NCBI GenBank assembly: GCA_012295275.1
Contig: CM022665.1
Coordinates: forward strand, 20,258,150 to 20,322,149
Source of the DNA: Chrysomallon squamiferum
Lineage: Eukaryota > Mollusca > Gastropoda > Neomphalida > Peltospiridae
Length of the DNA stretch: 64,000 nt
Direction: 5' to 3'
Of this stretch, positions 12,398-26,700 are shown one piece after another. The translations under genes and the position numbers were made by a program. The first letter of the stretch is position 1. Every line of letters starts with the position of its first letter. The notes under the pieces were generated by a model that made no database searches, was not told the DNA's origin, and saw nothing but the letters and a program-made list of their open reading frames with translations.

Positions 12398-12859
12398 TCA
12401 ACAGTTTTGCTCGTCATCACCAGAGAGGCAGTCGTCGAAGCCGTCACACACCCAGTTGGACAGAATACATTCGCCGTCTGAACAAGAAAACATCGAAGTA
12501 CCACAATGGTTCGTGTCCATCCTCTTCACTCTGCCTTCACAAAATGTTGCGTTCTCGTCGGCGTTGCCGTGGAGACAGTCGAGAATTCCGTCACAGAGCC
12601 AGTTCACTGGAATACAGTCAGTGTTGTTGTCGCTGTCGTCGCAGTCAAAGAATCCCGGCGCACACGTTCCATGTCCACAGTCGTTTTCGTCGTTGTCGCA
12701 ATCTCGTTCACCGTCACACAGCCACTCCGGCATTATGCACGTGCCGTCGGTACACGTCATCATATTAGGAAGCGGACATCGTCCGTTTTTCTCTATCTGA
12801 CAGAGAACTCCACCAACCACCAGAAATGACCAGAGAAATCTTAATCCTGTTTTATGCAT
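12398..12859 (-). CDS. Secreted protein with three LDL-receptor class A domains, single exon, 153 aa
   Basis: The ATG is at 12859-12857 and the stop (TGA) at 12400-12398, read on the minus strand. Residues 1-19 form a signal peptide ([15 protein letters not shown], probably cleaved just before or after Cys19). Three LDLa modules follow, at about residues 27-61, 65-107 and 119-153. Each has six cysteines and the calcium-binding signature CDGxxDC followed by acidic residues (for example [16 protein letters not shown] and [18 protein letters not shown]). A basic KR pair (GRVKR) sits before module 3. The protein ends immediately after the last cysteine, so it has no membrane anchor. It is probably an extracellular ligand-binding or carrier protein, since LDLa modules bind basic ligands through calcium-organised acidic residues. 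No intron is needed, although an upstream leader exon cannot be excluded. The antisense strand is also open by codon mirroring and is not a gene. Confidence 0.88.
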   Translation of the reverse strand: MHKTGLRFLWSFLVVGGVLCQIEKNGRCPLPNMMTCTDGTCIMPEWLCDGERDCDNDENDCGHGTCAPGFFDCDDSDNNTDCIPVNWLCDGILDCLHGNADENATFCEGRVKRMDTNHCGTSMFSCSDGECILSNWVCDGFDDCLSGDDEQNC

Positions 12860-12993
12860 AGCAACAAACGTTCAACGTCTCCACTTTTCTTTTTCTTTTT
12901 TCCCAGTTTGTTTTTATTATTATAATTATTGTTGTTTATTATTATGAGTTGTTTTTTTTTCTTTTTTTCTTTCTTTCTTCTTCTTGTACTTCT

Positions 12994-13027
<34 letters not shown>

Positions 13028-16000
13028 CTTTTTAAATATTAACAATCTAAACGCGTATAATAAACAGACATATCCAGTACAACAGTTTATGACATGCCAG
13101 CGAGAGCTGACAATGAAAGTAACAGCAAAGTGACTTGTGTCTCGGACAAAGGTAATGATTTCTAAATGATTACATCCTCTCGCAATGTGACCTTTTAGCA
13201 AATACACAAACACGTTAATTGTAGGAAAACGTGCAGTGACAACAATAAGTTTCACTCTAATGATAATAACTAGGGGCGGGTACATTTTAACAGGAGAGGT
13301 GTCAGAACCCAGGAGATCTACTTTTTAAAAGATGTGTCCGTAGTTAACTTATCGAGATGTAGTGACTCTGTATGTACGTATATATGTATGCATGTGTGTA
13401 TGTGTGTATGTATGAGTATATGTATGTGTATGTGTGTGTGTGTATGTGTGTCCATATGTGCATATACATACACACATATATATATACATACGTCTATAAT
13501 CACCATAAATAGATTCGTTGTCATACATCGTTGTGTTTATGTAAACATGTGTGTGTTAATGTGAATGTGTACAAGTGTTAATATTTGTGAGCAGAAACAA
13601 ACAGATCAAATATTGCACACACAGAAAACAAATGACAGGCAGTGATAAGAGGGGTCAACCCAGAATGAATGACAAGAGAGCTCACTTAAACGTGACCCAA
13701 TGATTCACGTTTTACTCTGAAGTCGTAGAAATTCACAATTCTACCACCTGTTAAAGTTACAGCAGCAACAACAACAAAATATTAGTCATCTTATTTCTTC
13801 TGCTGTCCCGTTATTATTAATAGCACTACGACTACAACTGCCACTACCACCATCACTATCACTAGCATGTTACTACTGCTATTACCAATACTACTACTAC
13901 TGCTATACTATATTACTAATATTATTACCACTCCTGCTACTGCTACTACTACTACTAGCACTATTACTAGTACCGCCACCATCACCATTGCTGATACTAT
14001 TGTTACACCCACCATTATTCATAGTACTATCTATATTACACTATCATTACTATAGCTACAATTGCAACCGCTTCTACTATTACTACTACTAAATTATAAT
14101 TAGTATAATTATAACTACTGTAATTATTATTACGACTTCAACTACAATTACTATTACTACCACAATTACTATTACAACTATTATGACTAACACTATACAA
14201 ATATACGGTTGTTTCTTCTACTGCTATATTAGTACAACTACAGCCACTACTATTTTAATATGTAAATGTATGGTGAATAGTGGGGAGAAAATTCACGTGA
14301 TCCTGAATGGCTTGAACGGTGTATGACCTGTATGTAGATAATAAATGTACTTTGCGGTTATCACTTTGTCCTTTGTAATCAGTGGATATGTCTTTGTTTT
14401 AATTTTAACTTTAGCTTACAGTTTTATTTATATATATTACGCACAAAATTATTTAATTTAGTTAGCTAGTTAATAAAATTTTAAATATATTGTAAACACA
14501 TAACAGTTAATTAATGTTGGTAATTTTAATAAGTTAATAACACACTTGTGGCTGATACAAACGGCTGATAAACGTTGTTTTTTGTTTTTGTTTTTTTTTA
14601 ATTATTATCTTATTATTTAAATATGGAAATATTTTGGTTGAGGCTGGAGGTCATATTCACTTACAGTTCAACATTTGAAATCCCTTGCATTCACGACCAC
14701 TTTTTGACTTTTTGACAGAAGAAAATACGTGGCAAATTTAAAAAGTAACAAAACGCTTTAAAATAAATTATAAAATAAATAAATAAATTATAATAATAAT
14801 GAGGGTTTAGCGATGCAGTAAATTTTAACTGCCATACAGAATACCGTTACTGCAATTCACAGCGCTGAAATAATACAGTTAAGTTATTCCGAACAAAAAA
14901 TAAATAAAGCTGAAGGACGGGTTGGTAGTAAGTCTGAATTAAATATGTGAAACCGTATGTAAATAATTTTTAAATTATACACATATATATATATATATAT
15001 ATATAAAATAAAAATTAAAAGATCCGTTGACGAACCGCTCAGTAACCTGCATTTTACATTTTTCCGTGATCTTCGGCAATGTCCGGATAAAATCGCTATG
15101 GCACGAACATTCAATGACGGAGGAGATTAAAATGCAGGGCAAATTTTGATTAGTTAATTTTATTAAATAATTTTGGAAAATTTTAACAATTATTTGAACT
15201 TCGATTTTATTTAGCATATATTACGTGAGTATATTCTCATAACATTTTCATGTGATACTATTTTAATCTATTGTTATATTCATCAATAATATGGTGTTAA
15301 ATATTTTGTGCTATTAATGGCGGCATCCTTGCTTTGAGCGCGTCTATTTTGCTGTTTTGCAAATAACTACATTGATTTTGCTTAAAAGGTAACAAATGTT
15401 AGTGCATAGTTGCAGCATTTTTTCCCATTGCTACAATTTTTTTATTTTTATGCATCAGTGCGTTTTGATTGTTTGTACAATTCGTATAAAAATGAAAGGG
15501 TGTCTGCGCGTTAACCCGCGTTTTTTTGTTTGTTTATTCTGAACCATTACGTTCACAAAACTGCTAGCATTGATACATTTTTACCTGAATTAAAAGTATG
15601 ACACAAAACTCATCACTTCTCTTAAAAATACAGATGATTTCAAAAGTGCAGTAATCGCAAGGTGTAGTTCTACTGTAATCCCAGTACCTAAAGCGTTTCA
15701 GATCAATTCAAAATAAGAAACGAAGAAGAAAAAAATAAAAATAAAAAATAAATAATAATAAAAAGGAGAAAAGAAAAAATTGATGATTAAAATAAATTAA
15801 AATGCATTTCATGTAAAATCTATTGCAGAATTTGTTAATCCAGCATTACACTTTTTACAGATAGGTTATAATTGAAAATAAAACTGAATTTACAGATTTC
15901 CGTTAAAAATGAAACCATGTAAATTATAAAAAAACGATAAACCAGTGATTGATCGAAGAAGCCAAGCAAATACTTTATAGCTTGTTCTAGTGTATTAATG

Positions 16001-16559
16001 TTTGTCACCATTAATTACATACTGTTTTAATGAATGATCTTTGTAGAATTATTATTTTTATTTTATATATTTATTTACAGATCAATTTTTTAGTCTGAGA
16101 TTCCAGCAGAACTTAAATTTTCTTAACATAACAAAATTGTTAATAAAGTATGAATTAAGAGTATATTTTATTATCTGCATTATTGAAAATCCTCAAATGG
16201 AAAGATTATAGATAATGTATGCTTCTTTATGCAAGGACTTTACATAAAAGTAAGATAAACACTAACATACAAATTAAAAATTAAACCTGAATCCTTATTT
16301 ACAATTGTTGCTAGTTTGTTTTGTCATTTGAATAATAGTTTGTAAATCTTACTTTGTAATTAAACTAAATGTGCCACACTTGTGAAAAAAAGAATTAGTT
16401 TTGTAGTTTGAATAATAACTTGCAGATGTTTATTTTCTAATAAAAGTAAATATGCCACACTAGTACATTTATTTACAGAGTTACAGGCTATATTTACCAC
16501 ACTCTTGTTATGAATGTTTTTAAATTTTAAATTGAAGATACATGATTTTCTAACCAAGG
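12860..16559. other. Intergenic: homopolymer, GT-type and ACT-type repeats
   Basis: Holds a poly(T)/poly(Y) stretch at 12950-13030, a GTAT/GTGT block at about 13370-13480, an ACT/ATT trinucleotide block at about 13840-14240, an (AT)n run at about 14985-15004 and otherwise AT-rich unique sequence up to the first exon of the nuclease gene. No coding exon was recognised. Confidence 0.6.
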
Positions 16560-19500
16560 ATGCCTAGAGTAACTAGAAGTGCATTGTCCAGCCCTGCACG
16601 GGCCAGCCCCAGGGAGTCAACTAAAGCCTCTTCAACAAGTTCAAAATCATCACCAGCGCCAAAGTAAGTCACATCCATTAAAAATAATGTTTCTTTTTCA
16701 CTCGGCTGTACAATAGCAGAAACAATTTTATAACGGCTTCATCAATTAAACATTAATACCATTTATAGGCTACAAAATCTATAACTTTATTAAACATTAG
16801 TATTATTTATGTGTCATATAAAATCAATAACTTGTGTATGGCTGTTAAATGTGAGATACTAGAATGAGATGTAGTTTGTTCTAAAACAGGTAAAGATAAT
16901 TTAATGCTGGATATGTTGTATATGGTCTTTAAGTATTGTTATTTTAAAACTAGGCAATATATTGTTATATTAAAATTTGATGTTTATCATAATAAAACTC
17001 AAGTGTTGTATTATTTTTATTAAAAAAATCATGGTAATGTAAAATCAGGAATGGCATTATTATTTTAAAAGTAGGTTTTATATATTATGAAACTCAAGTA
17101 CTGTATTATTATAAAACTAGGTATTGCATTATTTTAAAATTAGATGTGTTGTTATTAATAATACAAAACTAGGTGTGGTAGTGGTATTATAAAACTAGGT
17201 GTTGTATTGTGATTGTTATTATTATTGTTATTTCTTTTTATTATAAAACTGTTGTATCATATATTTTAAAACTCATTGTCATATTATTGTTTTAAAACTA
17301 GTTTTTTGTGTTTTTGTTTTTTGAATAGATCTGTGTTGTATTATTACTTATAAAACTGATTCATGTGTTATTTCAGAACTCGACAGGGAAGCAAGGCAGC
17401 TGAACCTGAACCTCAAACATCCGTTGAGGAAAATGAAGAAAAAGTAACTCGACGTCAGGCAAAGGACAAAGGAACAGGTTTGTATACAGATTTCTTCTAA
17501 ATCTCTTATTATGCCTTCTAATTTTTGCAGCATTTCCAGGACATGCAAATCTTACTGTCATTTTTTATTAGTCTCCCTTCCATAATTGTAGTTTATTTCT
17601 TTGTTTAATACTTAATTGTAAATTTATGTAAGATACTTTGGCATTAAACATGTAACACATTACCAAAATAAAACAACTTTGGAAATGAGGTACTGAGATC
17701 ATTGTAACAAGCAGTCATTTACCAAGTTAGAATAATAATAAAACTTATAGAAATAGTTGCAGATATCAGTTTTCAGATATATTCTCTTTAAATCTTTTGA
17801 ATACTGAAAACAAGATAGATTTCTGACATACAAGTCTCCAAACTTTGTGTGCATGCCCGTGTTGGTGTGTAATTCATATTCTGATGTAGATTATATAATG
17901 TTAATAACAAAATTTAGTAATGTTTATTACTCAGACTTTAAATTTGTCTTGTTGTTATCATTTAAGAAACATAAAAATAAGAACTGGATATAAATGGTTG
18001 TTAAAAATAATATGTCCAACGAGAAGATAGTTATTATAAATAATTGTACCTGGTGATTCTAATTAGTTTAGAAACAAGAATAAGATATAAATAATTGTTA
18101 GAAGTAAAATATCTTGTTATAATTACTTAAGAAACATAGAAATGAGATTTTGTTGAAAGTTAAGTTGAAATAATATACAAATAAGATTTTGTTGAAATAA
18201 TATGTTTAAGAAGAAGACAGTTGCATACATATAATTCTTACCTGATTATAATTACTTAATAAACAAGAATAAGATATAAACGATTGTTAAAAATAATAAG
18301 AAAATGGTTTCATATAATTATTTATGTTGTCAAGGTGATGCTGGCACCCGAAGACGAAGTGGGCATAGAAGTTCAGAGACAGCAGAGGAGGCTGATGTGA
18401 AAACGAAAGGCAAAGGGGCAAAGACTGGAACACCAAAACAACAGAAAGATGACTCAAAGGAAGAAGAAGCATCACCTAGGTAACAAAACTTTTCTTCTTT
18501 TCTTTCACAGAACTTTTAACCAATACTCTTCTAGCATTTGTGTTTACTAAGTTTATTTATCTTGTGAATATATTTGTTTTACACAGCAGTTTTAATAATT
18601 ACATATATTCATTATGATCCGTGTTTGTGTTAATAAATAAGCAGGATATTTTTTTTTTATTCTTTTTTTCCCCCCATTCTTATAATTTCAATGTGTCTGC
18701 TTTTATGCAAATATTAGATAAGTTGCTATTGTAAATTATTTTTTTTTTTTTTTTTTTTTTATAGAATATATATAAATAGTAGATGAATTATTATTATAAT
18801 ACATTATTTTTATTTTTTGTGTGTGTGTGTATGTACCGATACTAGATCTATCACTATTGTAACATATTATTTGTTTGTTTATATATGTACAAATATTAGA
18901 CAAATTGTTGCTGTAAATTATTTTTCGTTTTCTTTTTATAATATATACACAAATGTTAGATGAGTCACTACTGTAGAAAATTATTTATATTTTTGCTCAT
19001 ATATATACAAACATTAGATGTATTATTATTATAGTAAATTACTTTTATTATTGTTTATATAAACAAATATCAGATGTGTGGTATTTGTTATAGATTATGT
19101 ATGTTACATTTATAAGAAACTATGATAAATTACAGTTAATTATAATAATTTCAGGGGGAGATCTCTTCGACAGGGAGGAAAACGCCAGCAGAAAGAAGAA
19201 GAACAAGAAGAGGAAGTTGAGAAGGAAGAAACACCAACATCCAGGTATTGATTTAACACTCACAAAACAGTCATCTTCTCTTGTCTTTTCCTCTAGATAG
19301 ATCGGTGACCAAACTAATTAAAAAATAAAGTCACACAGACTGAACCTTAACACACACAGTGATTTATACTGGTACAGGTTTTGAATGTTGATGTTTTTCA
19401 GGGTATTGTCAATATTGCCTTGGGTTTAACCAAGGCAGTTTAGTTTTTATAAAGTTTTCATGAAAATCATTGACATTGTTGCAGCTTGTAATTACATTAC

Positions 19501-22500
19501 AGCCAATAAGTAATCAAAACTGTTTATGTGAATTATTTGTACCTAAAAAAAAAAAAAAAAAAATTGATAATTTTGTGCATTTGGCAGCCTTGGCGATTGT
19601 CCACATTTTGAGGCATCAAGGCAAATACTGAAGGCAAGCAACAGCACTTGCCATGAAATTCAAAGCTTACAGACTAAAGCGTAATTTAAAAAAAAATATA
19701 TCTTTGTTTGATTTACTTGTTACCGAAAATAAAATGACACAGAATAATTGAAAATTAAAATTTTTATTGTTGTCTGATTTGCTTGTTACTAAAAATAAAG
19801 TGACACAGACAATCATAATTAAATTTTTTATCTTCGTTTGATTTACTTGTTACTATAAATAAAGTGATGCAGAATAAATGGCAATTAAAACTATTGTTTT
19901 TGATTCACTTGTTATTAAAAAAAAGAGACAGACTAAATAATAAACAAGTTATCTTTGTTTGATTCACTTGTTATTTCAAATAAAAGTGACAGACTAAATA
20001 ATTACATTTTTGTCTTTGTTTGATTTACTTGTTATTAAAACTAAAGTGACACAGACTAAATAATAATTAAAATTTTATCTGTTTGATTCACTTGTTATTT
20101 AAAATAAAGTGACAGACTAAATAATAATTAAGATTTTTTCTTTCTTTGATTTACTTGTTATTAAAAGTAAATTGTCACAGAATAAATAATAATTAAAAAT
20201 GTACCTTTTTTTTTATTATTCATTTGTTACTAAAAATTAAGTGACACAGATTAAATAATACTAAAATTATTATATTTGCTTTAGTTTATTTGACTTACCT
20301 GTTACTAATTATTACTTTCTTGCCTGTTGAGCTGTGTATTTATTTATTCTTTATGAAATTCCTGATGTGTGTACTGTTTTAAATAAAAGTTATTTCTCAG
20401 ATATTAAAATTAACTTTGTGTATTTCAGAGGTAAAACCCGTGGACGTGGAGCCAAGCAAACAAAAAAAGAGGAGGAGGAAGAAAAAGATGTCGAAATGCC
20501 TTCCAGGTGAAAACTTTTTTCTCTCTTTTTAATTGTTCTTATTATTTATTTTCTTATTTATTTAGATACTTTTTTATTTATTTTATGTGTACTAAGGTGT
20601 GAGATTTAAAAAACCCCAATGTAGTTGTTAAATGAATAACTGAAGTAAAATTGATGTTTCAGTTTTGTTTCTTAGTAACTTTGTGCAGGAAATAATTATC
20701 TCCTCTTTGTTGACTTATAAACAGCCTCCTCATCCAGTGAATTACTTCTAAAATATTTGAATATTACCTGTAAATTAAATATTTCAAAACCAAAAAAGTA
20801 CGCATTTATCAACATACTTAGTAACATTTTTAAAACATTTATTAGAAAAACAAATAATCATTCTTTGCTCATAATAATTCATTGTTTATCTTAAAACAGA
20901 TTTTTGGGGTAATAATTTCTTCATGCATCTACATCTAAAAAAAAAGTATACTTTTTAAATGTGTGATTGTCATAATTATCATTGTTTTTTACATCTAACT
21001 TAGCTGTTTTTTTACAGATTTAGCAAACCATTTAAGCATTCAAGTAAGTTTTATTTGTAAACAACGGAAATTAGAAAAAAATAATTACATTTTATACTAT
21101 AATCTGTATTTTGATTGAAAATGTTGATTGAAAACAGCAGTAGGAGAAAACGTGGCAAACAGCAGATGGAAGAAGAGGAAGATAAGGGAGCTGAAGAGGT
21201 GAAAGCAGGTACTCCAACATCAAGGGGACGAGGCAGGAAGAGTGCTGGTAAGGAGACAGAAGAGGAGCAGCAGGAGATACCTGTGAAGGATGTGCAGGAG
21301 ACGCCAACACGCCGTGGCCGAGGTAAACTGCAGGTGAAGTCACAGGATAAAATAACAACACCTTCACCACCTTCATCAAGAGGTCGATCACTTAAGGAGA
21401 AACAGGAGGAGACGGAAGCTATGGAAGTGGAGGAGGTGAAAGGCAAGGAGGAGACTACAACACGGCGTAGGGGCAGAAAACCTGAGGTGTCAGCATCAGA
21501 GCCTAAATCACCTGAAGTGACGATGTCTCCTAGAGGCCGACGTCGCCAACCTGCTAAAGAAGTAGCCGATGTTTCCAGTGGGCGGCGAGGGCGCTCAGCA
21601 AAGAAGGAGGAATCGGAAAAGAAAGATTTGTCGGCAAAGTCTGGCGAAGATCTAGAAGCCCCTGCACTCAAAGATGAAACAGCGGTAACTGAGGTGAAAC
21701 CTCAGTCTGCTGATCCTCCCAGCATAGAACAGGAAGCTCCCAGCATCCATCTGGAGAATGTTACTGAGACACCAGCAAAGAAAGAGGGTGACTCGGAGAT
21801 GCCCAAGATTGAAGCTGAGCAGCCAATGTCTATTGATGAGGAAGCAGCAGCAGCTAAAGAAAAGAATGTGGATGCTGAGAAACAGAAGCAGCTGGGTGTT
21901 AATTTAGATAAAGCACAGAATAAATTAGTCTTCCAGGGATCTGCAGCAGAGGGTGACTCTGCTGTAGGAAAAAGTGAGGGTGCACCAAGTGACAAACAGA
22001 AAGATATTGTGGATGATGCAGCCAATGGAATTCCAGTAGAGAAATCTCTCTCTTCTCAGGACCAAAACAGAAAACGTAAATTAGACCAGCAGGTCGTGGA
22101 TTCAGAATCTTTAAGTTCAAAGCGAACAAAGATAAATGGTGATGAAACCATAGCTGACAAAGCAGAAATGGCAGGTGACGTAAAAAGCAATAAGTCGAGT
22201 GACACGTCACAGACTAAAAGCAAGTCTGACGTCAGTATAAAGGATGACACTATGGAAGATACACTGAAGGATTATGTAGTTGTATCTAACAGTGACATCC
22301 CACCACCAGACAGCAAGGAGGTGGTCGAGGCAGCTCCCAAGTTAACAACTAAGACAACAGCAGCCGATGCCACAGCAACAGACACTGGAAAGTCTGCTTC
22401 TAGCAGTGATCAAGTAACATCTTCACAGGTGACATCTGATCAGAAAATGGACAGCTCATCTGACACTATGCAGTCTTCAAAGGTTGAAAGTTTTTGTTGT

Positions 22501-23671
22501 TTTAAATTTAGAATAATAGATTGGTTAAGTTTCTGTAAGGTTATTAAATTTGTATAATATGGCAGTATTTTTGTCATCTTTTTAATTTTATTTTGAGTTT
22601 ACTATAACAGTTGTCTGCATAAGTTTATTAGGTTCACACAGCACAGCAATATTTTTAAATTTCATTTTCATTTAAGAATAATAGATTGGTTAAGTTTGCA
22701 TAAGTTTATTAAATTCATGTAGGATTACAGTATTTTTGTCATCTTTTTTATATTGAATTTAGAATTAAGAGATCGGTTAAGTTGTTTAAATAACTGCATT
22801 AAATTCATATAGCACAACTATTTTTTAATTTTATTTTGAATTAAAGAATAATAGATCGATTAAGTTAACAAAAGATTATTAAATTTAAATAGTACAACAA
22901 TACTTTTATCCTCTTTGTTAATTTATCTTTTACAGTGTAATCCTTGAAAAGAATAAAGGTAGTATATTTGTATAAACGTAAAAATAACAGTTAAAATTAA
23001 TACAGTGTGTGAGGCAAAGCTAAAAATTAGATGAATGTTTTGATTCAGGTTTCTGACACGTCCTCACAGACTGCAGGGCAGGGCAAAGTGCCAGAATCCA
23101 CTTCAGAACCCATGGAGGTAGACGATGCTGATTCAGCAGCTGTGACAGCATCTTCAGATGGTAAACAACAAGACGCAGTATTGACGACAAACAATTTGCA
23201 GTCAGCCAAGCAGAACCCCAGTGACTCAAACACCCACTCTGTTTTCCCCACTGCAGGAACAAGTCACGATATTTTCCACAGAACATTTCTTCCCAATCCG
23301 TCAGTTCCTCTGAACTCAACCGATGTATCACACAGATTCAGTATAGTCACTTACAACATCCTCGCAGACTGTAACATGAGGAAGCCTTGCTATAACTACG
23401 ACTACACCGAGCCTGAGTACTTAGAACAGGAATACAGACACAAGCTGTTGATGGAGGAACTGCGTTACCTTGACAGTGACATAGTGTGTCTGCAGGAGGT
23501 CAATCCCGATTACTTTAAAAATATGCTTGAACCAGCCATGAACAGGTTTGTTTCAGTATTGTTGAAATAATAACAAAATAATTACTTGTTGAATTTTGAA
23601 AACAAACAGTAGAAATTTATCCCAACCACTTTCTACAGTTAAATTTTTATTTTATTTTATTTTATTTTTTA

Positions 23672-23702
<31 letters not shown>

Positions 23703-26700
23703 ATTTTTATTTTATTTCTTTTTTGAGTGTGGGTTTAAAATAATAATTTTTTATTTTTTTCAAAGATTGCCAAATTTTTACAAAACACTTTTTTTTTATT
23801 GGTTTGATGTTTTGAAATTGTCAGTGTTGTTTTATCTTTATTTACTATGAATACTTTTCCAGCATGGGATACCAGGGTGGTATGATGAGGAGAACAATTG
23901 AAGAGTTCAATGAAGGGGAGGCAACTTTTTTCAAAATAAACAGATTCAGTCTGATTGACAGTGAAGGTGTGTCTCTCACAGAACTCGCCAACAAGGTAAA
24001 CACCAAGCATCTTAAACATTTTTTATTAAATATAATGTTAATGTTAGATATCTTAACATGTTAAACATTAATTTTTGTTACATTCATCCTCTGAAGTAAC
24101 TTAGTAAACAAAAGTATTACACTGATTTTAATGTGCAATTAGTGATTTTGTTCTGGTTGTTGAACAACATATTTAATAATTCTCTCTCTGTCTGTCTGTT
24201 TGTCTGTCTTTTGCTTGCCCCTCTGTATCTTTCTGTCTGTTTCTCTGTCCTGGTTGCCTCCTGTATATGTATGTGTCTCTATTCTATATATATGATTTAT
24301 GACAGGAACTAGAAGAGGCAGGTCTGTCAGATGAAGTTAAGCAGGCTGCTCAGAAATATCTGAAAAAGGCGGATGTTGCATACATTTCACAACTGAAATG
24401 TAACTTCACGCACAACACTGTTACTATTGGAAACGTGCACATTGTGTGGGACGACCACAAACACCCAGATATACAGTGTATTCAGGTATGTTACTTTTTC
24501 AGTAATTTCTGCTGTTTAGAGGTTTTGCCCTTTCACTGCATATTTAAATTTCACAGTCATTCCTGTAATGATGTTAATTATACAGCAAGCAGTAGAATTC
24601 ATATATTTCTGGACTGATAAAATATTTAATGCTGAAACAAATTTTAGTGGATTTATCCACTTGTCACATTACTGATTTTGTTCTCTCAAAGTTTTAAAAA
24701 TAAATTTTCTGTACGTATATAGGTCAGGTTTAGAAAATAATGAATATCTATAGTTAAGTTGTATTGGTTTTTTATCACATTTAAATTAAAGTATGTCATA
24801 TTGTTATTTGTGTTAGTAATTCCAGTTTAGTGGTTTTATTAGTGACCATATTTTCTCAGAATTTTTGGAAAATATAGTTTTAATATTAATATAGAAGTGG
24901 GATGTAGAAAATTATTAATGATTCTCTTTAGCTGAATTTTCATTTGTTATTATAATTATTACATGTTTTTAAACTAGTGTACCATGCTGGGAAAAGTAAC
25001 ATATGTTGGCTATCACTTATTGGGCAGTGATTAATCTAGTTCTGTTAGTAAGCCAGCAGAAATTTTTTCTAATATTATTTAAAGTATTGTTGCTAATTTT
25101 TAATGGAGCTTCTTGCTGTATAAATATGGTTAGTATCACTTGCAAACATAGGCAAGCCATTCCAATTTGTTTTTCTCCACTTGTTATATTCTGGTAACTT
25201 CTAACCCTAACCATGATCTCAGTGAACACAAGAAATGTTTCTTGTTGTTAAACACTATGCTATCCATAAAAGATGAGACAGAACTTGTAAAAACAAAAAT
25301 GAATAGCTGTATTTAGAACATTTCAAAGATAGGACAAGGTGGTAAATTGTTGAACAAAAATGTGTTAAAACCAAACCACTTACTAATCAGCAAAACTAAT
25401 AAATTGGCATGCAGCATTAGTGATGGTCAACCTATTTTAGTAAAATCTGCAGCAGTGTTATTTTCTAGAATTAGTGGTATGTACTGTCCTGTCTGTAAAA
25501 CACACACTGATAATAACCTGACATGTAGCATTAAATAAAAACAACTTTGTACAGATTGCATGTGCTATCAAGGAGGTAGTGAACCGGGCAGGAAGTAACG
25601 AGGCATCTCACGTTATCTGTGGAGATTTCAACTCTAACTCATCCAGTCCTGGCTATCAGCTTGCCTGTGATGGCTATCTCAGTGACTCCAGTTTGTCCAC
25701 TCTGCAAGCTCTGGAAAACCTTGAAGTGTCTGAGGGATCAGTATGTAGTATTTATACTGTTCTTTTTTTATTATTATTTCTTTTTTTGTTTGTTACTAAA
25801 TTTTAAAAAAGATATAATTATAAAAATTCATTTTTTTTATCATTAAATTCATTTTCTCTCCTTATTATACAAGTCAAATTTATATTTATATTTGAAAAAG
25901 CCATCAGTTGATGAGAATTTAGTTAATATTTCCACATAACGTTTCTGTATTTTTTTTTTTAACCAACAATTTTAAATACACTAAACAGAGCTGACGTGTG
26001 TAAATGAGATTGTGATAGTTTCACATGTATAATGAGACAGTTTGTTTTATCAGAAATCGCTAGTGAATCATGTTTGGAGAGCCTTCCAGCACACCTCATC
26101 AACTCTGAGAAGTGCTTACTCTACAGTCCAGGTAGACACACACACACACAGTCAGTCAGTCTGTCTGTTTATCTCATATTTGAATCATTATCCACAATTC
26201 TTTATACACCTATATGATTAATAATCGACAAAAGTTTTAATAACCCTGCCTAAACCCCCCTCTCTTTCTCTCTCTCTTGCACACACAGTTTTCTGTGCCT
26301 CTAACAGACACATTCTCTCTCTTTCTCTTTTACACTTCAACACTCTAACATATATACATTCTTTCTCTCTCTCACTTTTTTTTTATCTCTCTCTGTCTCT
26401 CCCTCTATTACACACATATAGTTATTGTGTTGTGGGTTCTTTGTGCATATTTTTTTATTGTAATTCATTTCCTTTTGTTTACTGCATCTTTGTCTTCCCT
26501 CTAGACTTTAAATGATTAATTACAAAAATTTTGAAATTTTCCTTGAAAGAAAGTAAAATGACAAAACCTGCTAACAATTCTGCCTGCCACTTTCTTTAAG
26601 TCTTATCTCAATTAACAGAAACACGAGCCTGCTTTGACAACGTTCACACGATTTTACCACGATGCTGTGGACTACGTGTTTCACAACAGCAGCAGCCTTG

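Noticed and set aside
12456-12829. Plus-strand open frames opposite the LDLa gene
   Set aside because: They mirror the cysteine/aspartate-rich coding strand and have no start context or domain.
21018-21043. A 26-nt possible exon between TTTTTTTACAG and GTAAGT before the large EEP exon
   Set aside because: The splice sites look good, but inclusion would shift the frame of the following exon. Direct joining of 20506 to 21138 is in phase. It could still be a rare isoform.
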